Source of the DNA: Marinococcus halotolerans DSM 16375 | GTDB lineage: Bacteria; Bacillota; Bacilli; Bacillales; Marinococcaceae | Direction: 5' to 3' | Length of the DNA: 64,000 nt | NCBI RefSeq assembly: GCF_000420725.1 | Contig: NZ_ATVM01000015.1 | Span: 1-64,000 of the forward strand | Shown: one piece after another, positions 22,838 through 31,100 of the stretch | Layout of the letters: each line of letters starts with the position of its first letter | Numbering within the stretch: the first letter of the stretch is position 1 | The notes under the pieces: model-generated | What the model was told of the DNA's origin: nothing | What the model saw: only the letters and a program-made list of their open reading frames with translations | The model's database searches: none | Position numbers and translations under genes: made by a program

Positions 22838-24265
22838 ATGAAAAAGGGTTTGTTTTTATCAGGAGAGGAGAAGGCGGCTGCAAATTACTATTCAGTTTTT
22901 AATCCCCATACGGAAGGTTTGATTGGAGAAGCAGCTGACGGCACCCCGTCCGAGATGAGTGAAGCAATCGAAAAAGCAGATGAAGCCTACAAAAAAATGA
23001 AAACGTTAACATCAAACGAAAAAGCTGGGATTTTATCCCGAGCTGCAACGATTCTGCGGGATAGGAAGGAGGAAGCTGCGCGAATTATCTCTCAGGAAGC
23101 CTGTAAGCCGGTAACTGCTGCCCGCACAGAAGTCCAGCGGACCGTGCAGACTCTGCAATTTTCAGGCGAAGAAACCAAGAGAATGAACGGGGAATACTTA
23201 CAATTAGACGCTGCTGAAGGCGGCGAAGGGCGGGATGCTTATACACTTCATGAATCAATCGGAGTGGTTGGAGCAATTACTCCTTTTAATTTTCCATTAA
23301 ATCTTGTTACTCATAAGGTCGGCCCGGCAATAGCGGCAGGAAATACTATCGTGGTTAAACCTGCGGAGCAAACTCCTTTTTCAAGCCTGCTCCTGGCAGA
23401 GATATTAAGTGAAGCAGGTCTTCACCCGGGGGCAATAGCCATAGTTCCTGGAGATGGAAAAACGCTGGGAGAGGTAATGCTTAAGGATGAACGGATTAAA
23501 AAAATATCTTTTACCGGCAGCCCCGAAGTAGGAAAGCTGCTCAAAGCAGAAGCCGGCCTGAAAAAAATGACTCTTGAATTAGGAAGCAACTCGCCGATGT
23601 ATGTGGATCAATCATGTCGCGGGGAAGTGAGTGAAGTGGCTGAGAAATCAGTTAAAGGAGCGTTCGCTTATAACGGCCAGGTTTGTTTAAGTACACAGCG
23701 CATTTATGTGCATGAAGAAATTTTTGATGATTTTATCCAAGAGTGCTCAGAAAAAACTGCCCGGCTTCAATTCGGAGACCCTTTGGAAGAAAGTACGGAG
23801 GTTTCGAGCCTGATTAATAAAAAATCACAGCAGCGCCTGTATGAATGGATTAAAGAAGCAAAAGCAGAGGGAGCAGAGGTTCTGGCAGGAGGAGAAAAAG
23901 TTGGTAATGGTCTAGAGCCAACGATTTTATCCAATGTTTCTTCTACATCCTCTATATCCTGCAAAGAAGCTTTTGGGCCGGTGGTGATCATCAACAAAGT
24001 AAAAAGCTCTGAAGAAGCTCTGGAACAAATGAATAACAGCCGGTTCGGCCTGAATGCGGGAGTGTTTACAAATGATCTGAAACAGGCTGTTGATATGGCA
24101 CATCGCATAGAAGCCGGGCAGGTTCTCATTAACGATGTCCCTACTCTCCGTTTCGACCATATGCCTTACGGGGGAGTGAAGGATTCCGGCTATGGAAGGG
24201 AAGGGGTAAAATATGCTATCGAAGAAATGACGGAATTAAAAATGATAAGTATAAAATACCGTTAA
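22838..24265 (+). CDS. Aldehyde dehydrogenase family protein
   Basis: NAD(P)-dependent oxidation of an aldehyde to an acid. The 475 residues contain ITPFNFPLN (substrate channel), the cofactor motif FTGSPEVGK, the general base Glu in LELGSNSP and the catalytic Cys in NGQVCLSTQR. The overall pattern resembles the group of succinate-semialdehyde, lactaldehyde and phosphonoacetaldehyde dehydrogenases rather than betaine aldehyde enzymes. It is first in an operon with an iron-type alcohol dehydrogenase, which could supply its aldehyde, and a sodium symporter. A LacI operator lies directly upstream. TTAGGAGGATGA precedes ATG. Confidence 0.88.
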   Translation: MKKGLFLSGEEKAAANYYSVFNPHTEGLIGEAADGTPSEMSEAIEKADEAYKKMKTLTSNEKAGILSRAATILRDRKEEAARIISQEACKPVTAARTEVQRTVQTLQFSGEETKRMNGEYLQLDAAEGGEGRDAYTLHESIGVVGAITPFNFPLNLVTHKVGPAIAAGNTIVVKPAEQTPFSSLLLAEILSEAGLHPGAIAIVPGDGKTLGEVMLKDERIKKISFTGSPEVGKLLKAEAGLKKMTLELGSNSPMYVDQSCRGEVSEVAEKSVKGAFAYNGQVCLSTQRIYVHEEIFDDFIQECSEKTARLQFGDPLEESTEVSSLINKKSQQRLYEWIKEAKAEGAEVLAGGEKVGNGLEPTILSNVSSTSSISCKEAFGPVVIINKVKSSEEALEQMNNSRFGLNAGVFTNDLKQAVDMAHRIEAGQVLINDVPTLRFDHMPYGGVKDSGYGREGVKYAIEEMTELKMISIKYR

Positions 24266-24277
24266 GGAGAGAGTAGT

Positions 24278-24760
24278 ATGCAAATACAGACAATGAGGGG
24301 AAAGAAAAAAGAGTATTTGTTTACTTGTTATTATCCTAAGTACGCAGCCGAATGGATCGTAACGTTTCAGACACTATTTGGCGAACGAACAGAAAAAATT
24401 ATTACCGCTGGAGACGGGATAACAAATCAGCAGGGAATCATAGATGGTCTGCCGGTCTGTGAAACTATCGAAGTACAGAACGAAGCGATTATTCCTTATG
24501 AAATCGAGAAGCAGGAATTTCAGGAGCAGGGAAAAGAGACATTAAGAAAATACTTTTTATATCAACGCCGTTCCTGGAAGGTTCCTGTGGTAAAACGGGA
24601 GAAGACGTATGTTTTTTATGCTCCTTATCAAATTGAAAATGCAAAAAAACTTAACAGCAATAAAGTGAAGGTCATGTTATATGAAGTGAGTTCAGAATCT
24701 TACGATAAATTAGAAAAATTTCCTATTATCCATCAATTTTATCAAGAAAGGGGAGAATAG
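24278..24760 (+). CDS. Unknown protein within the LacI operon
   Basis: I do not recognise this 160-residue soluble protein. It is rich in Lys, Glu and aromatic residues (KKEYLFTCYYPKYAAEW, KYFLYQRRSWKVPV), has two Cys (about residues 17 and 67) and no membrane segment or known nucleotide motif. It begins 12 bases after the aldehyde dehydrogenase gene (AAGGAGAGAG before ATG) and ends one base before a 32-codon gene, so it is firmly within the operon. A role in the substrate's metabolism or in the transport step is inferred from position only. Confidence 0.65.
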   Translation: MQIQTMRGKKKEYLFTCYYPKYAAEWIVTFQTLFGERTEKIITAGDGITNQQGIIDGLPVCETIEVQNEAIIPYEIEKQEFQEQGKETLRKYFLYQRRSWKVPVVKREKTYVFYAPYQIENAKKLNSNKVKVMLYEVSSESYDKLEKFPIIHQFYQERGE

Positions 24761-24761
24761 A

Positions 24762-24860
24762 ATGAACTTCCTAATAATTATGGCTGTTTGTATAGTTGGC
24801 ACCTGGGCTGGAATGGCACTGACACTTTGGAAAACAAATATTCTAAAGGAAAAAGAATAG
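24762..24860 (+). CDS. 32-residue membrane peptide ahead of a sodium symporter
   Basis: A short gene of 33 codons, encoding a peptide that begins MNFLIIMAVCIVGTWAGMAL and ends KTNILKEKE. It has one hydrophobic helix (about residues 3-23) followed by a basic and charged tail. AAGGGGAGAAT precedes its ATG, and the stop is 9 bases before the start of the Na+:solute symporter gene, which has its own GGGGG site. Very small proteins encoded next to symporters of this family occur elsewhere and may act as accessory subunits; here that is inferred from position and shape. Confidence 0.7.
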   Translation: MNFLIIMAVCIVGTWAGMALTLWKTNILKEKE

Positions 24861-24869
24861 GGGGATTCT

Positions 24870-26393
24870 ATGAATACACAAATTGTAACCTATTCCTGGA
24901 TTTTTATGGGCTTATTTATACTAATGATGCTTTATTTCGGCTGGGTCGGGATGAAAAGAACGAAAACGTCAGAGGATTTTGCTACCGCAAGGTCAAGCTA
25001 CAGCCCCCTGGTAATCGCCTTAGTAATTGCAGCAGGTATATCCAGTGGCTCCACATTTATGGGCATGCCGGGGCTTGCTTACAGTATCGGGACCCCGAGT
25101 CTCTGGTATCCGCTTCTTTACCCTATAGCTACTGTTATTGGTATGCTTTTTGTAGCTAAGGTTATAAAGAAATATGGCGATGAATTCGGTACAAGAACGA
25201 TTCCGGAATTTATAGGCGAAAGATACAAAAGTGATTTCCTGCGCATTGCATTAACGATTATTTCCATTTTGCTTATCTTTTACGTCGTTTCTCAATTTGT
25301 TGCTGCTGCAACAATGTTTCAAACTATGATGGGCGTTGATTACGGAGTTGGTTTAATTATCACAGCAGCAGTACTTGCTGTGTATGTCTTTATGGGAGGA
25401 TCGCACTCAGATATTATTACCGATGCTGTACAGGGACTTTTAATGCTGATAGTAGCCATTACAGTATTTGTTTGCTTTATGACGAGCGTTGGCGTCAATG
25501 GTGGCTTTACCGATATGCTGAACACAGTGAGTAATGAAAATCCTCAGGGCGGCTTTAATCAATTGTTTCTTCCCGGTGATAATACGTACGGAGCTTTTTG
25601 GCTTGTAGCCTTACTATTTGTAGCTCACTTACCTTTTTCCGTGCAGCCGCACCTTGGTAACAAATTTATGGCTGTAAAAGGCAGTAAAGATATTAGAAAG
25701 CTGATTATGTATTGTACTATTTTTGCTACAATCCTGCCTTTAATGGCGTTGGGCGGAATGCTTGGAGTGGCCGTAGTCGGTGCAGACGCAGGTATTAGTC
25801 CTGACCAGATAATTCCAGTCCTTTTCAGTGAAATATTCCCGCCAGTAATTGCAGCATTTCTGGCAATAGCTGTGCTGTCTGCTGTAATGTCGACTTCAGA
25901 CGGCCTGATAGTATCACTGACCCAGCTGCTCGCTAACGATCTGTATCGCAAAACAATTGTACCCAGAATTAATATTTCAAAAGCAAAAGCGGAACGAAAT
26001 GAATTAATCATCAGTCGTTACAGTACGTTTTTAGTGATAATTGCAGCAATATTTTTCGCCTGGTCCCCGCCGGAATTCCTAGCGGTTTTCATGTGGATTG
26101 GCATTGGAGGCATCATGGCGGCTACTGCAGGCCCTATCGTAGTTGGTGGTATATGGGACCGCGCAAACAAAACAGCGGCTATTTCCTCTTTAATAGCAGC
26201 AACAGTTGTTTATTGGTTCGTGTATCTGCCAATCGGCCTTAATTTTTCGAATCCATTTGGAGCCGCCGGTATTGGAGTCATTGTCGGTATGTTAACAATG
26301 TATATTGTAACCATAGCTACTACCGAATCTCCAAAGGAGAGCGGCTTAGATATAAAGCAGAAACCAAATGCAAGGAGTGGAAAAAATGTATAA
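24870..26393 (+). CDS. Sodium:solute symporter (SSS family)
   Basis: Membrane transporter that couples substrate uptake to sodium. The 507 residues have about thirteen helices. GISSGSTFMGMPGLAYSIGTPSLWY, in the first helices, and VLSAVMSTSDGLIVSLTQLLANDLY, the typical helix 8 Na+-site signature of the family, are clear. The sequence resembles the pantothenate, proline and carboxylate branch, but the substrate cannot be assigned. A 32-residue membrane peptide precedes it and an alcohol dehydrogenase gene overlaps its end by 8 bases, so its substrate is most likely an alcohol or hydroxy acid oxidised by the neighbouring enzymes. Confidence 0.9.
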   Translation: MNTQIVTYSWIFMGLFILMMLYFGWVGMKRTKTSEDFATARSSYSPLVIALVIAAGISSGSTFMGMPGLAYSIGTPSLWYPLLYPIATVIGMLFVAKVIKKYGDEFGTRTIPEFIGERYKSDFLRIALTIISILLIFYVVSQFVAAATMFQTMMGVDYGVGLIITAAVLAVYVFMGGSHSDIITDAVQGLLMLIVAITVFVCFMTSVGVNGGFTDMLNTVSNENPQGGFNQLFLPGDNTYGAFWLVALLFVAHLPFSVQPHLGNKFMAVKGSKDIRKLIMYCTIFATILPLMALGGMLGVAVVGADAGISPDQIIPVLFSEIFPPVIAAFLAIAVLSAVMSTSDGLIVSLTQLLANDLYRKTIVPRINISKAKAERNELIISRYSTFLVIIAAIFFAWSPPEFLAVFMWIGIGGIMAATAGPIVVGGIWDRANKTAAISSLIAATVVYWFVYLPIGLNFSNPFGAAGIGVIVGMLTMYIVTIATTESPKESGLDIKQKPNARSGKNV

Positions 26394-27564
26394 ATCGTTT
26401 GTTTCCCCAATCAGAATTGTTTCAGGTGAAGGAGCAGTAAATGAAATACCAGCTTTACTGAAGTCCTATCAGGCAGAGCGGGTGATGGTATTTGCTGACC
26501 CCGGGGTGGTGGATGCCGGCATTGTTTCCCCTCTAGAAGACCAGTTAAAAGAGGCCGGAGTAATATACGAAATATATTCCGATCTAAAGCCGGAACCGCC
26601 TGTAGAAATTGGTAAGAATGCCCTGGAGGCATTAAAATCATTTGATGCAGATTTTGTTATCGGAATTGGAGGAGGAAGCTCCCTTGATATCGCAAAGGCA
26701 GTTTCTGTATTGCACGGAAACGAAGGGTCCATTGAGAATTATTTAAACCTTTCAGGAGATAAATCTCTTGCAAATAGAGGTCTGCCAAAGCTTTTAATAC
26801 CAACAACCGCCGGTACGGGGGCAGAAGTTACAGATATAAGTGTATTTTCGCTCGAAGGCACCAAAGACGTTATCACCCATGAATTTTTATTGGCAGATGC
26901 TGCCGTGGTGGATCCGGATTTAACTATGACGGTACCGCCTAAGGTTACTGCTGCTACGGGAGTGGATGCTCTTACTCATGCAGTAGAAGCATATATTTCT
27001 GTTAACAGCACTCCGCTGACCGATGCGCTCGCTTTGGACGCAATGGAAAGAATAGCAAAAAATATTCGTACAGCTGTATGGAATGGAAGCGATAAAGAAG
27101 CACGTGCACAAATGAGCTGGGGAAGCATGACTGCAGGGCTTAGTTTCTATAACGCAGGTGTTGCCGGCGTGCATGCTTTAGCCTATCCATTAGGCGGGCT
27201 ATTTAAGATATCTCATGGCGAATCCAATGCTGTACTTCTGCCTTACATTTTTGATTACATCTGGCCTTCCTGCATGAAAAAGATGGGCACAATAGCAGAG
27301 CGTATAGGGGCAAATACTGAAGGGTTATCAGCCAGGGAAGCTGCGATCGCAGGAGTGCGGGAGTTAAAAAACATTGTTGAGGATGTAGGTATTCCTTCTA
27401 CATTGGGGCAGTTCGGAATTAAAGAAAGCGATCTCGTGAAATTGGCTGAAAGCGGCGAAAAGCAGACAAGGCTTTTAGCAAGAAGTCCGAAGCCATATTC
27501 TTATCAGGATATTTTAGAAAGGTATGAAGCGGCTTATGCAGGCACTTTAGAAATTAATAAGTAA
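26386..27564 (+). CDS. Iron-containing alcohol dehydrogenase
   Basis: NAD(P)-dependent group III alcohol dehydrogenase of 392 residues. GIGGGSSLDIAKAVSV binds the cofactor, PTTAGTGAEVTDISVF is the family signature, and metal ligands lie in DALTHAVEAYIS, GVAGVHALAYPLG and KISHGESNAVLLPY. It likely oxidises a primary or secondary alcohol to the aldehyde used by the dehydrogenase at the head of the operon. Start: ATG at 26386 follows AAGGAGTGG and overlaps the end of the symporter gene by 8 bases; the longer reading from 26368 would place that site inside the coding region. Confidence 0.9.
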   Translation: MYKSFVSPIRIVSGEGAVNEIPALLKSYQAERVMVFADPGVVDAGIVSPLEDQLKEAGVIYEIYSDLKPEPPVEIGKNALEALKSFDADFVIGIGGGSSLDIAKAVSVLHGNEGSIENYLNLSGDKSLANRGLPKLLIPTTAGTGAEVTDISVFSLEGTKDVITHEFLLADAAVVDPDLTMTVPPKVTAATGVDALTHAVEAYISVNSTPLTDALALDAMERIAKNIRTAVWNGSDKEARAQMSWGSMTAGLSFYNAGVAGVHALAYPLGGLFKISHGESNAVLLPYIFDYIWPSCMKKMGTIAERIGANTEGLSAREAAIAGVRELKNIVEDVGIPSTLGQFGIKESDLVKLAESGEKQTRLLARSPKPYSYQDILERYEAAYAGTLEINK

Positions 27565-27565
27565 A

Positions 27566-27607
27566 TAAAAAAGGCCCTGTTCTTATAAAAGAACGGGCCT
27601 CTATTTT
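27566..27607. terminator. Bidirectional terminator
   Basis: AGGCCCTGTTCTT-ATAA-AAGAACGGGCCT with A and T tracts on its two sides. It ends the LacI operon and the convergent siderophore-binding gene. Confidence 0.9.
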
Positions 27608-28544
27608 ATTCACCGGTGATTTTTTCGACTGAATCGTTGAGCTGGTATTCACGGCCAAGCAGCGTGAAATCGCTCCATTTTGTATTGTTTACGTAGTAAA
27701 ACTGATCATTTTGTACGGCTTCGGTATCAGCAAGCAGATCGTCGAGAAGCTCCTGGGACTGTTCTGTTGGCTCTCCCTGGTCGGTGAGAACGAACAGATA
27801 ATCTGCCCCTTCCACGTAATCAGGCACTGTTTCAAGAGAAATGGCCTGGGTTTCCGTATTTTCTTCGACGCCTTCAGTTGGCTCTAATCCGGCGCCTTCA
27901 TAGAGGCCGGCAAAGACGGATTGGTCATGCACGTATACTTCCTTACCAATGAATTGGACAACGGCTGCTGTTGCGTCTTCCGGCACGTCATTGTCTGCAA
28001 GTGTCTGTCTGGCTTCCTCCGCCTGTTGTTCATATTCAGTCAGCCATTCTTCGCTCGCGTCTTCTTTATTTAATGCATCAGCGGTATTTTGAAGCTGTTC
28101 TTCCGGTGTATCATCAAAAGAAGTCATATAAACCGGGGCAATTTGTTCGAGCTGCTCGAGAGAGTCCGACTGATAATCCGATAAAAGAATCATGTCCGGG
28201 TCAAGCTCATTGATCTGCTCCACGTTTGGCGTATCGCCGCCAACGCTTTCGACTCCTTCGAGCTGATCGCCGTACGTATCGAGATAATAGTCAGAAGTGC
28301 CTATCGGCTGCTCATCAAGAATCAGCATGTCTGCCACATTCTGCAGGGCTACTACATTCTCAGGGTTTTCCGGAATCTCTACCTCGCGTCCAGTGGGATC
28401 AGTGACAGTTCTCATTTCAGCCTCTGCATTTTCGCCGCCATCTTCACCCTCCCCGGAATCCCCGGATGAATAATTGCCGCAGGCGGCAAGCACAAATAAA
28501 AGAGCGAATCCAACTGCAAATAAAGAAAGCCATTTTTTAACCAT
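27606..28544 (-). CDS. Iron-siderophore ABC transporter binding lipoprotein
   Basis: Extracytoplasmic, lipid-anchored protein that captures a ferric siderophore or related chelate for an ABC importer. The 312 residues show a lipoprotein signal (lipobox LAAC, Cys22), an acidic spacer, and the Peripla_BP_2 fold starting TVTDPTGREVEIPENPENVVAL, then VEQINELDPDMILLSDYQ, typical of FhuD/YclQ-like proteins. No permease or ATPase gene is next to it, so it must share components encoded elsewhere. A Fur-like palindrome sits upstream at 28563. It has a strong acidic bias. Which siderophore is bound cannot be told. Confidence 0.85.
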   Translation of the reverse strand: MVKKWLSLFAVGFALLFVLAACGNYSSGDSGEGEDGGENAEAEMRTVTDPTGREVEIPENPENVVALQNVADMLILDEQPIGTSDYYLDTYGDQLEGVESVGGDTPNVEQINELDPDMILLSDYQSDSLEQLEQIAPVYMTSFDDTPEEQLQNTADALNKEDASEEWLTEYEQQAEEARQTLADNDVPEDATAAVVQFIGKEVYVHDQSVFAGLYEGAGLEPTEGVEENTETQAISLETVPDYVEGADYLFVLTDQGEPTEQSQELLDDLLADTEAVQNDQFYYVNNTKWSDFTLLGREYQLNDSVEKITGE

Positions 28545-28562
28545 GTATGTATATCCTCCTAG

Positions 28563-28579
28563 ATGATAATAATAATCAT
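28563..28579. promoter_or_regulatory. Fur-box-like palindrome
   Basis: ATGATAATAATAATCAT has perfect 5-base arms and fits the Bacillus Fur pattern TGATAAT-N-ATTATCA with one mismatch. It lies 19 bases upstream of the siderophore-binding gene start on the minus strand. Confidence 0.65.
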
Positions 28580-28774
28580 TTGCACGACTATTATATGGTA
28601 TCCATTTTATAATTACAATGTAAACCTTTGGAACTAAGCAAAAAATGTTGTTCGTATATTTTTTTATAAAAGTAGAAGGGATGTGCTTTTGTTTGTTTAA
28701 CGTTACACTGAAGGTACTTTGCTTTTACGCTTGTAAAATATGTGATGGAGATTTTGCGTACAGGAGGAAATTTT

Positions 28775-29950
28775 ATGCGATTTGAACCGTCTGAACAAAT
28801 CGGACGATTGCCGAAACAGTTTTTTGCTTCGCTTTCAAGAAAAGTCCAGACACTGAAAGAAGAAGGCAGGGATTTAATCAACCTGGGGCAGGGGAATCCC
28901 GATCAGCCGACTCCGGCCCCTATTGTTGAAAAAATGAGGAGTGCTGCTGAAAATCCGGAATATCATAAATATTCCCCGTTTCGCGGCTATGAATTTTTGA
29001 AGCAGTCGGCGGCGGATTTTTATCAGCGGGAATACGGTGTGACGCTGGATCCAAAAACGGAAGTGGCGGTTTTATTCGGTGCAAAAACAGGACTTGTGGA
29101 GATCAGCCAGTGTCTTCTTAATCCGGGGGATACTGCGTTACTGCCGGACCCGGGTTATCCTGATTATCTTTCGGGAACAGCTCTTGCCAATGCAGAAACG
29201 GCTTTTATGCCGCTTAAAAAAGAAAATGGTTTTCGTCCGGATTTTCGGCAGATTGAAGCAGATGTGCTGAACCGGGCAAAAATGATGTTTTTAAATTACC
29301 CTAACAATCCGACTGCCGGCACTGCTACAGCGGAATTTTTTGAAGAAACGGTCCGGACCGCTGTCCAGCACCACATTTGTGTCGTTCACGATTTTGCCTA
29401 TGGGTCGCTCGGCTATGACGGCGAAAAGCCCCCCAGCTTTCTTCAGACCCCGGGGGCAAAGGAAGTGGGTGTGGAAATGTACACCCTTTCGAAAACGTTT
29501 AATATGGCCGGATGGCGTGCGGCTGTGGCGGTGGGGAATGCTTCAGTTATAGAAATGATTAATACAATCCAGGACCATCTGTATGTAAGTTTGTTTGGGG
29601 CAGTTCAGGAGACCGCAGCATATGCGTTTGACCACGGGACAGAAATGGCTGAAGATATACTGAATGTTTATGAAAGCAGAAGGAATGTATTTATTCAGGC
29701 TCTTCACGATCACGGTGTAGCGGTGCAGGCGCCCCGGGGCTCCTTTTTTGTATGGATGGAAGTCCCTCAGGGCTGCACCTCCGCTTCATTCACCGAAGAG
29801 CTGCTCGAAGAAGCAGGCGTAGTAGTCGCCCCGGGCCACGGCTTTGGCAGCATGGGAGAAGGGTACGTCCGCATTGGCCTGCTCGAAGACGAAAAGCGAT
29901 TAAAAGAAGCGGCTGAACGGATCGCGGGCGTAGCCGCAGCGGTGAAATAA
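28775..29950 (+). CDS. mtnE: PLP-dependent aminotransferase, methionine salvage (MtnE) type
   Basis: Pyridoxal-phosphate aminotransferase of 391 residues, class I/II. Close resemblance to Bacillus MtnE, which transaminates ketomethylthiobutyrate to methionine: LPKQFFASL (near 15), INLGQGNPDQPTP, HKYSPFRGYEFLK, PDPGYPDYLSG, FLNYPNNPT and the PLP-lysine motif TLSKTFNMAGWR. No other methionine-salvage gene is nearby, so a broader amino-acid role is possible. Start: ATG at 28775 follows AGGAGGAAATT with ideal spacing; an upstream in-frame start at 28742 has none. It is transcribed alone, divergent to the siderophore-binding gene. Confidence 0.85.
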   Translation: MRFEPSEQIGRLPKQFFASLSRKVQTLKEEGRDLINLGQGNPDQPTPAPIVEKMRSAAENPEYHKYSPFRGYEFLKQSAADFYQREYGVTLDPKTEVAVLFGAKTGLVEISQCLLNPGDTALLPDPGYPDYLSGTALANAETAFMPLKKENGFRPDFRQIEADVLNRAKMMFLNYPNNPTAGTATAEFFEETVRTAVQHHICVVHDFAYGSLGYDGEKPPSFLQTPGAKEVGVEMYTLSKTFNMAGWRAAVAVGNASVIEMINTIQDHLYVSLFGAVQETAAYAFDHGTEMAEDILNVYESRRNVFIQALHDHGVAVQAPRGSFFVWMEVPQGCTSASFTEELLEEAGVVVAPGHGFGSMGEGYVRIGLLEDEKRLKEAAERIAGVAAAVK

Positions 29951-29972
29951 TGAAATTGTTTAGCTTTTTGTT

Positions 29973-30419
29973 TCATCCATATTTTTGCTGATGGTCTTTT
30001 TTCCATGATAAATAGGTCTCGTCCTCCCGGGCTTTGATCCATTTTTCCTCAAAAATCCGGGCGGATTCGGCTTTTTCTTCATTGATCTGACGCTCGTTCA
30101 CATTACCATCTTTGTCGTATTTTTTGCCTCCTTTATAATTGGCGTACCGGCGGGAGCGTGTGTAGCCCATCTGAAGAAACTTTCTTGCCATATCCATTCC
30201 AACGAAGTCCTTTTGCTTTTTATACTCCAAAAATAATTCATAAATCTGCCCGGAAGACTCTCTGGCAATGTCCGGGGTCTTAAACCTCCAGTACGGAAGA
30301 ATTTCACTTTTGTACGGCTCTACCATTAAAACGCCCTGTTCTCCGCGTCCTACACGGTATTTCTCGGGTTTTTCACGAAAATTAATACGGTTAAAATCCT
30401 CTTCATAATTAAAGCTCAT
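29973..30419 (-). CDS. DUF4385 domain protein
   Basis: Soluble protein of 148 residues of unknown function, matching the DUF4385 pattern: FNYEEDFNRINFREKPEKYRVGRGEQG at the N-terminus, VEPYKSEILPYWRFKTPDIA (about 32-51), and DFVGMDMARKFLQMGYTRSRRYANYKGGKKYD in the middle; the C-terminus is charged. Related proteins occur in bacteria and phages without an assigned activity. Start: ATG at 30419 follows AAGGAGAG; longer in-frame starts extend into the opposite promoter region. It is convergent with the aminotransferase gene. Confidence 0.8.
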   Translation of the reverse strand: MSFNYEEDFNRINFREKPEKYRVGRGEQGVLMVEPYKSEILPYWRFKTPDIARESSGQIYELFLEYKKQKDFVGMDMARKFLQMGYTRSRRYANYKGGKKYDKDGNVNERQINEEKAESARIFEEKWIKAREDETYLSWKKDHQQKYG

Positions 30420-30599
30420 ATGTTTTCTCTCCTTTTTTGCCTTTATTTTCTTTCCCCGAAAATGAGGTGATTTATGTGTGAAACTGCAGGCTTGTTCAGG
30501 ATTTACTTTTCCTGAAAAGGGGAATAAACAGTATGCACGGAAGAAAGAAGGATTATTAAACATACACATCGAATCCTTGTGTTAGATGGAGGTTTTAGA

Positions 30600-31082
30600 A
30601 TGGAATATATTGAAAATGTACGCAGCCAGCTCCTGGAAGAAGTTGAACCGGTTCCGGAGGCAGACTGGAACATAAAGACAGACGCTACTGACTGGAGTGT
30701 CGCGCAGGTAGTCGAGCACCTCCGGTTGTTTGAAGCCTTTGTCGGGAGAAGTATGAAAAATGCCCTGGAAACAGAACCTACCACAAGGGCGGAAGAAAAG
30801 CCGATTCAAATGATGAAGTACCGGCGCCGGCCGGCAGAAGCACCGCAGGAGCTCCAGCCGGAGGACATGGAATTTGGTAAGAAGAGCCTGCTTGAAGAAC
30901 TAAAGGAAACAAGAGACTATATCCGTCACCTGGAGGAAAAACATACCAGTGAGGAACTAGCAGCACGTTCGATTTCGCATCCCAATTTTGGGCCTATGCC
31001 TCTTCATCAGTGGCTGGAAATGATCGGTCTCCACGAAGAGCGTCATATCGCTCAAATCCAAGATATAAAAGCAAAATTATAG
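30600..31082 (+). CDS. DinB family protein
   Basis: Four-helix-bundle protein of 160 residues, DinB/YfiT superfamily, whose members bind a divalent metal through three His and include thiol transferases with bacillithiol. The His residues fit: WSVAQVVEHLRLFE (about His45), then HQW and HEERHIAQI (about 139-155). Start: ATG at 30600 follows GGAGGTTTTAGA. It ends 18 bases before dhaK in the same direction and may be its operon leader gene. Its substrate is unknown. Confidence 0.83.
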   Translation: MEYIENVRSQLLEEVEPVPEADWNIKTDATDWSVAQVVEHLRLFEAFVGRSMKNALETEPTTRAEEKPIQMMKYRRRPAEAPQELQPEDMEFGKKSLLEELKETRDYIRHLEEKHTSEELAARSISHPNFGPMPLHQWLEMIGLHEERHIAQIQDIKAKL

Positions 31083-31100
31083 ACTGAGGGAGGAAAAGAA

